Source of the DNA: Gemmatimonadota bacterium
GTDB lineage: Bacteria; Gemmatimonadota; Gemmatimonadetes; Gemmatimonadales; GWC2-71-9
DNA length: 64,000 nucleotides
Direction: 5' to 3'
Assembly: GCA_016704275.1 (NCBI GenBank)
Contig: JADJAK010000001.1
Location: 726,321 to 790,320 of the forward strand
Shown: positions 44,439-52,196 of the stretch, one piece after another
How positions within the stretch are numbered: position 1 is the first letter of the stretch
How the letters are laid out: the number at the start of each line of letters is the position of its first letter
Made by a program: the position numbers and the translations under genes
The notes under the pieces: model-generated
Database searches by the model: none
What the model was told of the DNA's origin: nothing
What the model saw: only the letters and a program-made list of their open reading frames with translations

Positions 44439-47351
44439 ATGCACAAGTTTATGCGCAACTGTCTGACGGCTTCCGTCCTTGCCATCGGCCTCGCGGCCTG
44501 CGGCGATGACGTGACCGTCACGCAGCCGCCGGCGCCGCCGGCTGTGCCGAACATCACGTCGTTCTCGGTGGCTCCGGCCGCCGTGACGCTGGTGCCCGGC
44601 CAGACCGTCCAGACGTCGTACAATCTGCAGCTTGCGCCGAGCCTTACGGGCACGGTCGCGTACGTCTCGTCGGCGACCACGGTCGCGACGATCAGCGGCA
44701 GCGGCTTGATCACCGCCGTCGCCGCGGGTTCGACGGTCATCACCGCGACGGCGACGTCGGGTGGCCAGACCTCGGTCGCGACGATCGGCGTCACGGTGAA
44801 CCCGGTGACCCCGGCCTCGATCTCGATCGCGTCGGTCACGCAGGGCCTGTTGACCCTTCCGGTCAACCTGTCCAACGTGAACGGCCAGATTGAAATCAAC
44901 GTGAACTTCAACCCGGGTGGCCAGCTGATCGACTCTGTCGTCAGCTACATCGGGTCGAAGCGCGCGGCCGTCCAGTCGTTCTCGGTCAACGCGATCCCGG
45001 CGGCCGGCACGATCTCGATGTCGGTGAACACGGCGAACTTCCGGAAGAACTTCAACCAGGCTGGCGTTGCCACCACGGGCGCGACCCAGGTTGACTTCCT
45101 GAACGGGCCGACGACGATCAACGCGATCGTCTACCCGAAGGCGACCACCGGCCAGTCGGCTGGTAACTGCACGAACGCCCCTCCGGGCGTCGCGGCGGTT
45201 TGCTCGTCCAACACGTTCAGCATCATCCTGAACAACATGGACAGCTGGGCTGCTGACATGACCAAGCCGACGGCGACGGCGACGTCTGCCGCGTTGTTGA
45301 CGTACTGGGGCGGCCCGACCGCTGCCGGCAACGTCTCGGCGACGCTGTACCCGGTTGTCTACACCCCGGGCCGTTCGGTCACCAACGTGACCTGGACGAT
45401 CGGCGGCTGCTCGACGATCAACCAGACCGCCTTGCCGTTCACCCGCACGTTCGGCTACACCGCCGTGCCGGCCTCGGCCCAGACGGCCTGCGGCTATGAG
45501 TGGACCGGTGGCATCCGCGACAACGTCCTCGTTGCCGCCGCCATCGACAACGGTGCCAACCCGTACGCGTTCGCGGGCCTGATTCCGAACACGGTCGTCT
45601 TCAACTCGACCCCGGACTCGATCCGCCTCGACTACGTGGCGCCGTCGGTGAACACCCCGAGCATCACCCGCACTGCTCCGGCCGTCACCGGCTGGGTCAA
45701 CGCGGCGTTCAACTTCGTCAACTTCTCGTCGTCTGACGCAGGCGTTGGCATTCGTGCGACCCGCGATCGCGCGGTCACCTACAGCGTCGTCAACTGCCCC
45801 GCCGCTGGCGCGCAGAACGTCGCCATGGGCACCGGCACGGGCGCGGACATTCCGGAGTGCGCCACGAACTTGATCGGTGGCACCCCGGGTCTGGCTGGCA
45901 CGGCGCCGTACACGGCCGCCGGCACCGAGTCGGACCGTTTGGGCAACATCGGCACCTCGTCGCCGACCGCGACGTTCGGCGTCGACAAGACCACCCCGGC
46001 GATCCGTTGGGGCTTGGCCGGCGTGAGCACCGGTGGCGCGTACCTCGCGTCGCTGACGATCGCCGACTCGACCTTCCGCGCGTCCAAGCCGATTCCGGCC
46101 TCTGGTGTGCCGAGCGGGTCTGCCGCTGGCAACTACTGGCGTGCTGAGTTCATCGACGAGCGTTCGGGCTTCTACAACAACGGCATCCCCGACGGGTCGC
46201 CGGTGTCTGCCCAGCGTCACTCGCTCTCGACCGCTGGCCACTTCAACAACGCTGGTCTCTGCGTCGTTGGCGCGGGCCCGATCGGCGCGACCTTCGTCAC
46301 GGCGCCGGCCTGCTCCCTCGTGAACGTTGCGACGGGCACGGGTGGGTTCCTGCGGAACGACGGCTGGATGGGCGGCGCGCAGGTTGACGTGCCGGTCAAC
46401 GAAGGCTACTACGTCTACCGCAGCAACGTGATCGACCAGGCCGGCAACACGTCGTCGACCACCATGTTGAACCGCACCTTGGTCAACACGGTCTCGCCGT
46501 TCTCGACCGGTCTCGGCATCCTCGGCACCATCACCTCGGCAGGCTTCAACATCGGCGCGACCTTCGCCGACTCGGCCGAGATCACCCGGGCCTCGATGCA
46601 GCTGCGTTACCCGGCGCTTGCCAGCCTGACCGCCGCCGGCGACCAGGACTCGGCTCGCTATACCCGCACTGCGGTCGGCACGGCGTTCGACGACGTGATC
46701 ACGTCGCCCTTCACGGGCACGTTGAACCCGTCGACCGGCGCCCCGTATGTCCGCCACATGGAGGCCGTCACGGCCGCCGCGTGGGACGGCCTTGCGGACC
46801 CGGCTCCGTTGAACGTGCAGGCTGCGCCGGTCGGCACCAAGCCGACGGCTACCACGGCGTGGGCTTGGAACCACGGCTCGACCCTCACCGGCGGTCCGGC
46901 TGCAACGCCGTCGCTTGAGATCGCGCTTCCGGCGCTGAACGTCCAGAACGGCGTCACGTTCAACACGTTCAACACGGGCAATGTCACGAACCCGCTCCGC
47001 CACTTCCGGGTCATCCCGACCTTGGCCGCGACGGATCAGTTCGGCTCGACCACCCCGCTGCGCGCCCAGGCCGTCTCGGGCAACAGCAACCCGAACGCGC
47101 CGTTTGTCCGGGTCGACTTCTACCGCTACAACGCCGCCGGGCTCTTCTGGAGCTACCTCGGCAGCGCGACGACTCCGGTCGTCCGCGACCAGGGCACCAA
47201 CCGCTCGTACGTGTGGTCGCTCCCGACCGCGTCGTTCGTGGCTGATTGGGCCGGCGCGGCGCAGGGTGCCATTGCCTCGACCAACAAGATCGCGGTTGTG
47301 GGCGTCACGGCTGCCGGCGACGGCATCGTGGCTGGCATCATCATGCCGTAA
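44439..47351 (+). CDS. Large Ig-like (BIG2-type) surface lipoprotein
   Basis: 970 residues with a lipoprotein signal (lipobox LAACGD). The first domain (about 35-125) is a bacterial Ig-like fold: ITSFSVAPAAVTLVPGQTVQ, then TVATISGSGLITAVAAGSTV. The remainder is rich in Thr, Ser, Ala, Gly and Asn, with many beta-type segments and several pairs of cysteines, and no enzyme motif. A near-consensus promoter, a strong ribosome binding site, a GNRA-looped terminator and fairly uniform codon use suggest high expression. A structural or adhesive cell-surface protein is the best guess. Two large antisense open frames over it are GC shadows. Confidence 0.8.
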   Translation: MHKFMRNCLTASVLAIGLAACGDDVTVTQPPAPPAVPNITSFSVAPAAVTLVPGQTVQTSYNLQLAPSLTGTVAYVSSATTVATISGSGLITAVAAGSTVITATATSGGQTSVATIGVTVNPVTPASISIASVTQGLLTLPVNLSNVNGQIEINVNFNPGGQLIDSVVSYIGSKRAAVQSFSVNAIPAAGTISMSVNTANFRKNFNQAGVATTGATQVDFLNGPTTINAIVYPKATTGQSAGNCTNAPPGVAAVCSSNTFSIILNNMDSWAADMTKPTATATSAALLTYWGGPTAAGNVSATLYPVVYTPGRSVTNVTWTIGGCSTINQTALPFTRTFGYTAVPASAQTACGYEWTGGIRDNVLVAAAIDNGANPYAFAGLIPNTVVFNSTPDSIRLDYVAPSVNTPSITRTAPAVTGWVNAAFNFVNFSSSDAGVGIRATRDRAVTYSVVNCPAAGAQNVAMGTGTGADIPECATNLIGGTPGLAGTAPYTAAGTESDRLGNIGTSSPTATFGVDKTTPAIRWGLAGVSTGGAYLASLTIADSTFRASKPIPASGVPSGSAAGNYWRAEFIDERSGFYNNGIPDGSPVSAQRHSLSTAGHFNNAGLCVVGAGPIGATFVTAPACSLVNVATGTGGFLRNDGWMGGAQVDVPVNEGYYVYRSNVIDQAGNTSSTTMLNRTLVNTVSPFSTGLGILGTITSAGFNIGATFADSAEITRASMQLRYPALASLTAAGDQDSARYTRTAVGTAFDDVITSPFTGTLNPSTGAPYVRHMEAVTAAAWDGLADPAPLNVQAAPVGTKPTATTAWAWNHGSTLTGGPAATPSLEIALPALNVQNGVTFNTFNTGNVTNPLRHFRVIPTLAATDQFGSTTPLRAQAVSGNSNPNAPFVRVDFYRYNAAGLFWSYLGSATTPVVRDQGTNRSYVWSLPTASFVADWAGAAQGAIASTNKIAVVGVTAAGDGIVAGIIMP

Positions 47352-47412
47352 TCAGCCTCGGCTGATTGCAGGTTAGCTGGAAACGGACGGCCCCGCGAAA
47401 GCGGGGTCGTTC
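47350..47412 (+). terminator. Double terminator of the Ig-like lipoprotein gene
   Basis: First hairpin: AATCAGCC / GGCTGATT (47350-47367), overlapping the TAA stop. Second: CCCCGC-GAAA-GCGGGG (47391-47406), then TCGTTCGATTTT. The second has the GNRA loop and T-rich tail of a classical intrinsic terminator. Confidence 0.8.
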
Positions 47413-47426
47413 GATTTTAGAAGCAC

Positions 47427-47457
47427 GATGATCGATGATCGATGGTCGATGATCGAT
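47427..47457. repeat. GATGATC heptamer array, locus 1
   Basis: GATGATC twice, GATGGTC once, GATGATC once, then GAT: 4.4 units, all in one orientation. It lies between the Ig-like lipoprotein terminator and the four-helix-bundle gene. Each exact unit contains a GATC site. Confidence 0.88.
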
Positions 47458-47462
47458 CTGCG

Positions 47463-47503
47463 CGAAGGGGGGCCACGCTGCGTTCCGGTGTGGTCCCCCT
47501 TCG
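47463..47503. repeat. CGAAGGGGG hairpin, second copy
   Basis: CGAAGGGGG (47463-47471) and CCCCCTTCG (47495-47503) pair perfectly, with further CCAC/GTGG pairing inside. The stem is the same as at 26401-26438. It ends 24 bases before the four-helix-bundle start. Confidence 0.6.
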
Positions 47504-47527
47504 TCGCGTGCGTCGCGTTCATTTGGG

Positions 47528-47863
47528 ATGCCTTCCTATCGCGACCTGAAAGCTTGGCAGCTGGCACGTGAAAACGCGCTGGAGATCTATCGGTACGTTG
47601 ATCGCTGCTGGACGCCACAAAGAGCGGCGCCGCTCGACCAGTTACGTCGGGCGGCGCTGTCGGTGCAATTGAACATTGCGGAAGGTCAGGCGTCTGGACC
47701 TGGGCTCCGCTGCCGATTCCATCTGCGAGTCGCCCATGCGTCAGCGGTGGAGACCCACGACCTGCTCAGTTTCCTGGCGGATCTCGGGGCGGAGCTCACC
47801 CCGATGCTCGAACGGTCGGTCAGGGTCCAACAGTTGACGTATCGACTGTGGAAAGCGAGCTAG
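47528..47863 (+). CDS. Four-helix-bundle protein (23S rRNA intervening-sequence / S23 family)
   Basis: 111 residues. The opening YRDLKAWQLARENALEIYR and the motif LDQLRRAALSVQLNIAEGQA are characteristic of the family first seen in 23S rRNA intervening sequences and related in fold to the Avd accessory protein of diversity-generating retroelements. The molecular function of free-standing members is unknown. It is not in an rRNA gene here, and no reverse transcriptase is nearby. GATC heptamer arrays lie 70 bases upstream and 4 bases downstream. It converges with pgi. Confidence 0.85.
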   Translation: MPSYRDLKAWQLARENALEIYRYVDRCWTPQRAAPLDQLRRAALSVQLNIAEGQASGPGLRCRFHLRVAHASAVETHDLLSFLADLGAELTPMLERSVRVQQLTYRLWKAS

Positions 47864-47867
47864 ATGC

Positions 47868-47902
47868 GATGATCGATCATCGATCATCGATGATCGATCA
47901 TC
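47868..47902. repeat. GATGATC/GATCATC heptamer array, locus 2
   Basis: Five contiguous heptamers in the order F R R F R, where F is GATGATC and R is its complement GATCATC. Each F-R junction makes a 14-bp palindrome. It fills the gap between the convergent four-helix-bundle and pgi stops and could act as a bidirectional terminator hairpin. Confidence 0.9.
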
Positions 47903-47904
47903 GA

Positions 47905-49275
47905 CTATTTGCCCATGGCCTTGTTCGTCAGCACCTTGCCGAGCTCCACTCCAGGCTGATCGAAAGGATCGATCCCGTACCACACACCGGCATAGCCCGT
48001 CGCCAGCTGAAAGAACATCACCAAGCGGCCGAAGGCGCGAGTGTCAAGCGAATCCATTTCAATAGTTGCGCTCATCCTGCCCTGCGACCGCAACGCCTCG
48101 CGGGTCGCGAGAAACTCCTCGTCGAGCAATTTCCCCAAGGTTTGCCCGCGCAGATATCCAACGGCCTTCCCGAACGCGCCGGCATCATCGATCATCGATG
48201 ATCGATCATCGATCATCGTCCCCCCGTCCGGGATCTTCAGCAGATCACGCGTATCTCCAACACGAACAAATGTGATCGTCTTGTCGAACGGCCCCTCCAT
48301 GAACAGCTGCACCTGCGAATGCTGGTCCGTCGCGCCGACGGCGCCGACCGGGGTCGGGCCGCGGAAGACCTCGGCGCCGTGCCGGTCGAGGCGCTTGCCG
48401 AGACTTTCTGCCCAGAGCTGCCGGTACCACTCGGCGAACTCGCGGAGCCGGTCGGAGTAGGGCATCAGGACGTGGATGTTGGCGGCGCGGCTCGCCTGCG
48501 CCTGCCACTGGAGCGCAGCCCAGCGGGCGGCAGGATTGGTGGCCAGGTCGTCCGACTCCGCCTCGTCGAGTGCGTCCTGCGCGCCACCGAGGAGTTCGGT
48601 GAGGTCGATGCCGAGGAGTGCGGCGGGGACGAGCCCCACGGCGGTGAGCACCGAGAAGCGGCCACCGACCGCCGACGGGACCTCGAACGACGCCAACCCC
48701 TCCTCCCGCACCAGGGCACGGAGCGGCCCCTTCTCCGGGTCGGTGGTGACGACGATGTGGTCCTTGGCCGTCGCTCCCAGCGCCCGGTCCAGCCACTCGC
48801 GCACGATCAGATACTGCGCCAGCGTCTCGGCGGTGCCGCCGGACTTGGAGATCACGTTGACGAGGGTCTTCCGCGGGTCGAGGCGGTCGAGCGCGCCGAG
48901 CACGGTGTAGGGGTCGACGTTGTCGAGCACCGTGAGCGTCGGCCAGCCGTCTCGGCCATCGGGGCCCCACTCATTCCACGCCGCCGGCTTGAGTGCGCTG
49001 AGCATCGCCTTGGCGCCGAGCGCCGAGCCGCCGATGCCGAGGATCAGCAGGTGCGCGTAGCGGCCACGCCGCTCGGCCGCCCACGTCTCGATCGCTGCGG
49101 CAACCGCCTGCTGCTGCCCCAGCCCCATGAAGCCGTACCCGCCGGCGGCGCGCCGTTCGCGCACCTCGGCCTGCACGGCCGGGAAACGAGCCGCCAGCGT
49201 CGCGGCCACGGCCGGATCGAGGCCGTGGACGCCGTCGAGGGCGTCGCGGAACATCAATGACGTATCTAGGCGCAT
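47905..49275 (-). CDS. pgi: Glucose-6-phosphate isomerase with an in-frame repeat insertion
   Basis: 456 residues. Pgi interconverts glucose-6-phosphate and fructose-6-phosphate. Features: LLILGIGGSALGAKAMLSAL, VISKSGGTAETLAQYL, GGRFSVLTAVGLVPAALLGI, GATDQHSQVQLFMEGPFDKT and the C-terminal GIDPFDQPGVELGK, with its catalytic Lys. At about residues 353-365 the sequence TMIDDRSSMIDD is the translation of a GATC heptamer array (48183-48217). It sits in a loop between KIPDGG and AGAFGKAVGYL, where homologs I recall have only a short linker. The frame is kept, so the enzyme is probably functional. Confidence 0.95.
   Translation of the reverse strand: MRLDTSLMFRDALDGVHGLDPAVAATLAARFPAVQAEVRERRAAGGYGFMGLGQQQAVAAAIETWAAERRGRYAHLLILGIGGSALGAKAMLSALKPAAWNEWGPDGRDGWPTLTVLDNVDPYTVLGALDRLDPRKTLVNVISKSGGTAETLAQYLIVREWLDRALGATAKDHIVVTTDPEKGPLRALVREEGLASFEVPSAVGGRFSVLTAVGLVPAALLGIDLTELLGGAQDALDEAESDDLATNPAARWAALQWQAQASRAANIHVLMPYSDRLREFAEWYRQLWAESLGKRLDRHGAEVFRGPTPVGAVGATDQHSQVQLFMEGPFDKTITFVRVGDTRDLLKIPDGGTMIDDRSSMIDDAGAFGKAVGYLRGQTLGKLLDEEFLATREALRSQGRMSATIEMDSLDTRAFGRLVMFFQLATGYAGVWYGIDPFDQPGVELGKVLTNKAMGK
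48183..48217. repeat. GATC heptamer array inside the pgi coding region, locus 3
   Basis: CATCATC, GATCATC, GATGATC, GATCATC, GATCATC on the plus strand: one degenerate and four exact units. On the coding (minus) strand it reads MIDDRSSMIDD. Of the three minus-strand frames only this one avoids TGA, so the insertion is in the tolerated frame. Confidence 0.9.
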
Positions 49276-49298
49276 TCGGGGGACTCCGCGGGAAGAAC

Positions 49299-49394
49299 GA
49301 TGATCGATGATCGATGATCGATAACAGCGATGCGGCGGTAGTTGCTGGGTGCTCGTCCTGGGACTCGATCATCGATCATCGATCATCGATCATC
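49299..49394. repeat. Inverted pair of GATC heptamer arrays, loci 4 and 5
   Basis: Three GATGATC units (49299-49319, plus GAT to 49322) and four GATCATC units (49367-49394) face each other across 44 bases, so at least 21 bp can pair. The pair occupies the whole gap between pgi and the MBL-fold gene, both on the minus strand. It could terminate the MBL transcript or structure the pgi leader. Confidence 0.9.
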
Positions 49395-49398
49395 CCTA

Positions 49399-50172
49399 TC
49401 AGATCTCGACCTGCATCCCATCATACCCCGGCGCGATCCCCGGCGGCAGGCGGTCGAGCAGCTCCTGATGCCCGGTCTCATGCGTCAGGTGCGTCAGCAG
49501 GGTCTGTTCGGCGCCGATGTCCTGCGCGACCTCGATCGCATCCTCGATCGACAGGTGCGTCGGATGCTCGCGCCACCAGAGCGCATTGAGCACCAGGACC
49601 CGGACGCCGCGCAGCAGTGCCCTGGCCTCGGGCGGGACGCGCTTCACATCGGTCAGATAGGCCACCGGACCGACCCGGTAGCCGTACACCTGGGAGTGCC
49701 CGTGCTCGAAGGCGATCGGCCGCACCTCGACCCCAGCGATCGAAAGCGGAGAGTCGGCGCCGATCGGCTCGACCGTCAGCCGTGGCTTCGACGTGCCGTC
49801 CAGCGGGACGACGGTATCGTCGAAGATGTAGCGGAAGGTCCGTTGCAGGTACCTCGCCGTCGCGGGTGGGGCATACAGTGGGATCGGATGACGCTGGAGC
49901 AGGGAAAAGGAGCGCAGGTCGTCGATGCCGTGGACGTGGTCGGCGTGCTCGTGGGTGTACAGGACCGCGTCGAGATGGCTCGTCCCGGCCTGCAGGAGCT
50001 GCAGGCGGAGTTCCGGTGGGGTGTCGATCAGGATGTTCGTGCCGGCGACCTCCAGCAGGGCGCTGGTGCGGCTGCGGCGATCGCGCGGATCGCCGGAGCG
50101 GCAGACTGCACAGTGGCAGCCGATCTGGGGGACCCCCATCGAGGTCCCCGTCCCGAGCAGGGTCAGGCGCAT
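49399..50172 (-). CDS. MBL-fold metal-dependent hydrolase (PhnP-like)
   Basis: 257 residues. The N-terminus LTLLGTGTSMGVPQIGCHCA and CRSGDPRDRRSRTSALLEV match PhnP-type phosphodiesterases. The metal site THEHADHVHGIDDL and the second-half ligands (FEHGHSQVYGY, LTDVK, HLTHETG) are complete. PhnP opens cyclic ribose phosphates in phosphonate breakdown, but no phn genes are near, so another phosphodiester is likely. It is followed, four bases away, by the stop of pyk on the same strand. Confidence 0.88.
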   Translation of the reverse strand: MRLTLLGTGTSMGVPQIGCHCAVCRSGDPRDRRSRTSALLEVAGTNILIDTPPELRLQLLQAGTSHLDAVLYTHEHADHVHGIDDLRSFSLLQRHPIPLYAPPATARYLQRTFRYIFDDTVVPLDGTSKPRLTVEPIGADSPLSIAGVEVRPIAFEHGHSQVYGYRVGPVAYLTDVKRVPPEARALLRGVRVLVLNALWWREHPTHLSIEDAIEVAQDIGAEQTLLTHLTHETGHQELLDRLPPGIAPGYDGMQVEI

Positions 50173-50176
50173 CGCG

Positions 50177-51625
50177 CTAGACGGTCTCGACCTTGAGCAG
50201 GTTGGTGGTTCCCGGCACGTCGAAGGGGACGCCGCAGGTCACCACGACCCGGGAACCCACCGTGGCCAGCCCGCGCGCCAGCAGTTCGGCGCGGGCCGCC
50301 TGCCACATCGGATCATAGTTCTTCAGGTGGTCCATCATCGACGGGACCACGCCCCAGACCAGGCCGAGCTGGTGATAGGTCTCCGCCTCGGCGGTGAGTG
50401 CCAGGATCGGCACCTTCGGGCGGTAAGACGACACCGTCCGCGCCGTGAAGCCGCTGGACGTGAAGCAGACGATCGCGGAGGCCTGCAGCAGGTCCGAGGC
50501 GGCGGCGACGGCGACGGCAATCGCGTCCTCGGTCGGCATCAGGCCGTCGTCGGTGCGGCCCACGTGCGGGGCAGGGAGGGCCCAGCGACGACGCTCGCCC
50601 TCGGGCGGCCGATTCCGATGGGCCTCGACCTCCCGTGCGATCCGATCCATCGCCAGCACCGCCTCGAGGCCGTAGCTGCCGACCGCCGTTTCGGCCGAGA
50701 GCATCACGGCATCGGTGCCGTCGATGATCGCGTTGGCCACGTCCGACGCCTCGGCCCGGGTCGGGCGGGGGTTGTTGATCATCGACTCCAGCATCTGGGT
50801 CGCGGTGATCACCGGCTTGCCATGACGATTGGCGCGCTGGATGATCCGCTTCTGCACCAGCGGCACCTGTTCGAACGGCAGCTCGACGCCGAGGTCGCCA
50901 CGGGCGACCATGACGCCGTCGGAGGCCTCGAGGATCGCGTTCAGGTTGTTGACCGCGGTGTCCTTCTCGATCTTGGCAATCAGCCGGGTCGCCTTGGGGA
51001 TGATCGCCCGGAGCTCCTGCACGTCCTCGGGGCGGCGCACGAAGGAGACGCCGATGTATTCGATCCCCAGGGCGACCGCATGGAGCGCGTCCTGACGGTC
51101 GTGGTCCGTCACGGCCGGGGCGGAGACGTCGACCCCCGGGAGGTTCATCCCCTTGTTGGCCTTCAGGAGGCCGCCATACTGGACCCGACCAACCACCCGG
51201 TCGCCATGGACCCGGGTCACATCGACGGCCAGCAGGCCGTCGTCAAGGAGGATCCGCGACCCCACCGTCACGTCTCCTGCCAGCTCGGGGTAGGTCGTCG
51301 GGATCTCGTCCTCCTGCGCCACCGCCTCGGGGGCGAAGGTGACCATCTGCCCCGGCGTCAGCGTCAGCGGCTCGGCAAGCTTTCCGACCCGGATCCGGGG
51401 GCCGTGCAGGTCCATCAGGATCCCGATCGGGGCATTGCGCTCTGCACGGACCGCCTGGACCCGACGGATCCACTCTTCGCGTATCGCCGGGGTGCCATGG
51501 GAGGCGTTGATCCGGACGATGTTGACCCCAGCATCGAAGAGGGCATGCATCCGCTCCACCGAGTCCCAGGCCGGACCCAGGGTGGCAACGATCTTGGTGC
51601 GACGAATGGAGGAATCGGTGAACAT
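50177..51625 (-). CDS. pyk: Pyruvate kinase
   Basis: 482 residues from ATG 51625; the open frame continues upstream into the intergenic DnaA-box region, but that part has no coding character. Motifs: RRTKIVATLGPAW, NIVRINASHG, the active-site signature IAKIEKD in RLIAKIEKDTAVNNLNAILE, MVARGDLGVELPFEQVPLVQ and TATQMLESMI. It makes pyruvate and ATP from phosphoenolpyruvate, with a C-terminal domain of normal length. Together with pgi and the class II aldolase it forms a loose sugar-metabolism cluster around the candidate origin. Confidence 0.96.
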   Translation of the reverse strand: MFTDSSIRRTKIVATLGPAWDSVERMHALFDAGVNIVRINASHGTPAIREEWIRRVQAVRAERNAPIGILMDLHGPRIRVGKLAEPLTLTPGQMVTFAPEAVAQEDEIPTTYPELAGDVTVGSRILLDDGLLAVDVTRVHGDRVVGRVQYGGLLKANKGMNLPGVDVSAPAVTDHDRQDALHAVALGIEYIGVSFVRRPEDVQELRAIIPKATRLIAKIEKDTAVNNLNAILEASDGVMVARGDLGVELPFEQVPLVQKRIIQRANRHGKPVITATQMLESMINNPRPTRAEASDVANAIIDGTDAVMLSAETAVGSYGLEAVLAMDRIAREVEAHRNRPPEGERRRWALPAPHVGRTDDGLMPTEDAIAVAVAAASDLLQASAIVCFTSSGFTARTVSSYRPKVPILALTAEAETYHQLGLVWGVVPSMMDHLKNYDPMWQAARAELLARGLATVGSRVVVTCGVPFDVPGTTNLLKVETV

Positions 51626-52131
51626 CGGGGCGGGGGACTCCAGTAGGGGCTCAGACAGCGAAGGGTGGCAAGATAGCCGTTTTGGCCGGTACCCGACACC
51701 CATTGATGGAGTTTCTCGTGCAACAACCGCACATCGAGCGTGGATTGTGGAAAAGCGGTTTTCCACAGCGTCAGCGGCTGCAAATGCCGGGGAGATCACC
51801 CAGACAAGTGAGCGGTTGCCCACTTCGACACATCCGATCCCCAGAGCCATCGTCGTGACCAAATCGTCAAAAACCAATTCCACACATCTGTGGATTGGAT
51901 AACTTTCCCACAGTGGATTCTGGGGAGAACCGTCGGCGCGCCCACGTAAGTGCTGTGGTGGCAATCGCCTCCACCCGACCGTTCTTTTCCACTTGGCGCG
52001 GAAATCGTAACTCCATGTTCAACAATGGATTCACAGACGAAATTGATGTGGAAACTCAGCAGTGAAACGTCGTTCTCATCGGCCAAATCCATCGCAGGAG
52101 CGAGCAGGTAACCCGATGATTGCGCGTGAGT
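51626..52131. other. DnaA-box-rich intergenic region (candidate oriC or DnaA-binding locus)
   Basis: A non-coding gap between divergent pyk and aldolase genes, visibly lower in G+C than its surroundings. DnaA-box-like 9-mers: TGTGGAAAA (51746-51754), TTTTCCACA (51759-51767), AATTCCACA (51876-51884), TGTGGATTG (51889-51897), TTTCCCACA (51904-51912), TTTTCCACT (51985-51993) and TGTGGAAAC (52047-52055). TGGATAA, the complement of TTATCCA, lies at 51896-51902. A-rich stretches occur between them (around 51858-51880 and 52005-52050). TTTTCCACA is an accepted DnaA box in cyanobacteria and one mismatch from TTATCCACA. dnaA and dnaN are not adjacent. Confidence 0.6.
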
Positions 52132-52160
52132 TTGCCCCGCCAACGGTCGCACCATAGATT
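52132..52160 (+). promoter_or_regulatory. Promoter for the class II aldolase
   Basis: TTGCCC (52132-52137), a 17-base spacer and TAGATT (52155-52160), the same layout as the nrdJ promoter at 23621. The leader is about 30 bases, and TCTGGAGCGAACGTC before ATG 52197 contains the ribosome binding site. Confidence 0.55.
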
Positions 52161-52196
52161 GCCTGCTCCCGATCATTCATCTCTGGAGCGAACGTC

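Noticed and set aside
47528..47863. Four-helix-bundle gene as the Avd component of a diversity-generating retroelement
   Set aside because: No reverse transcriptase, template repeat or variable repeat was found nearby, and the family is mostly free-standing.
47427..49394. Heptamer arrays as a CRISPR array
   Set aside because: Units are contiguous, 7 bases long, and have no spacers of constant length; no cas genes are present.
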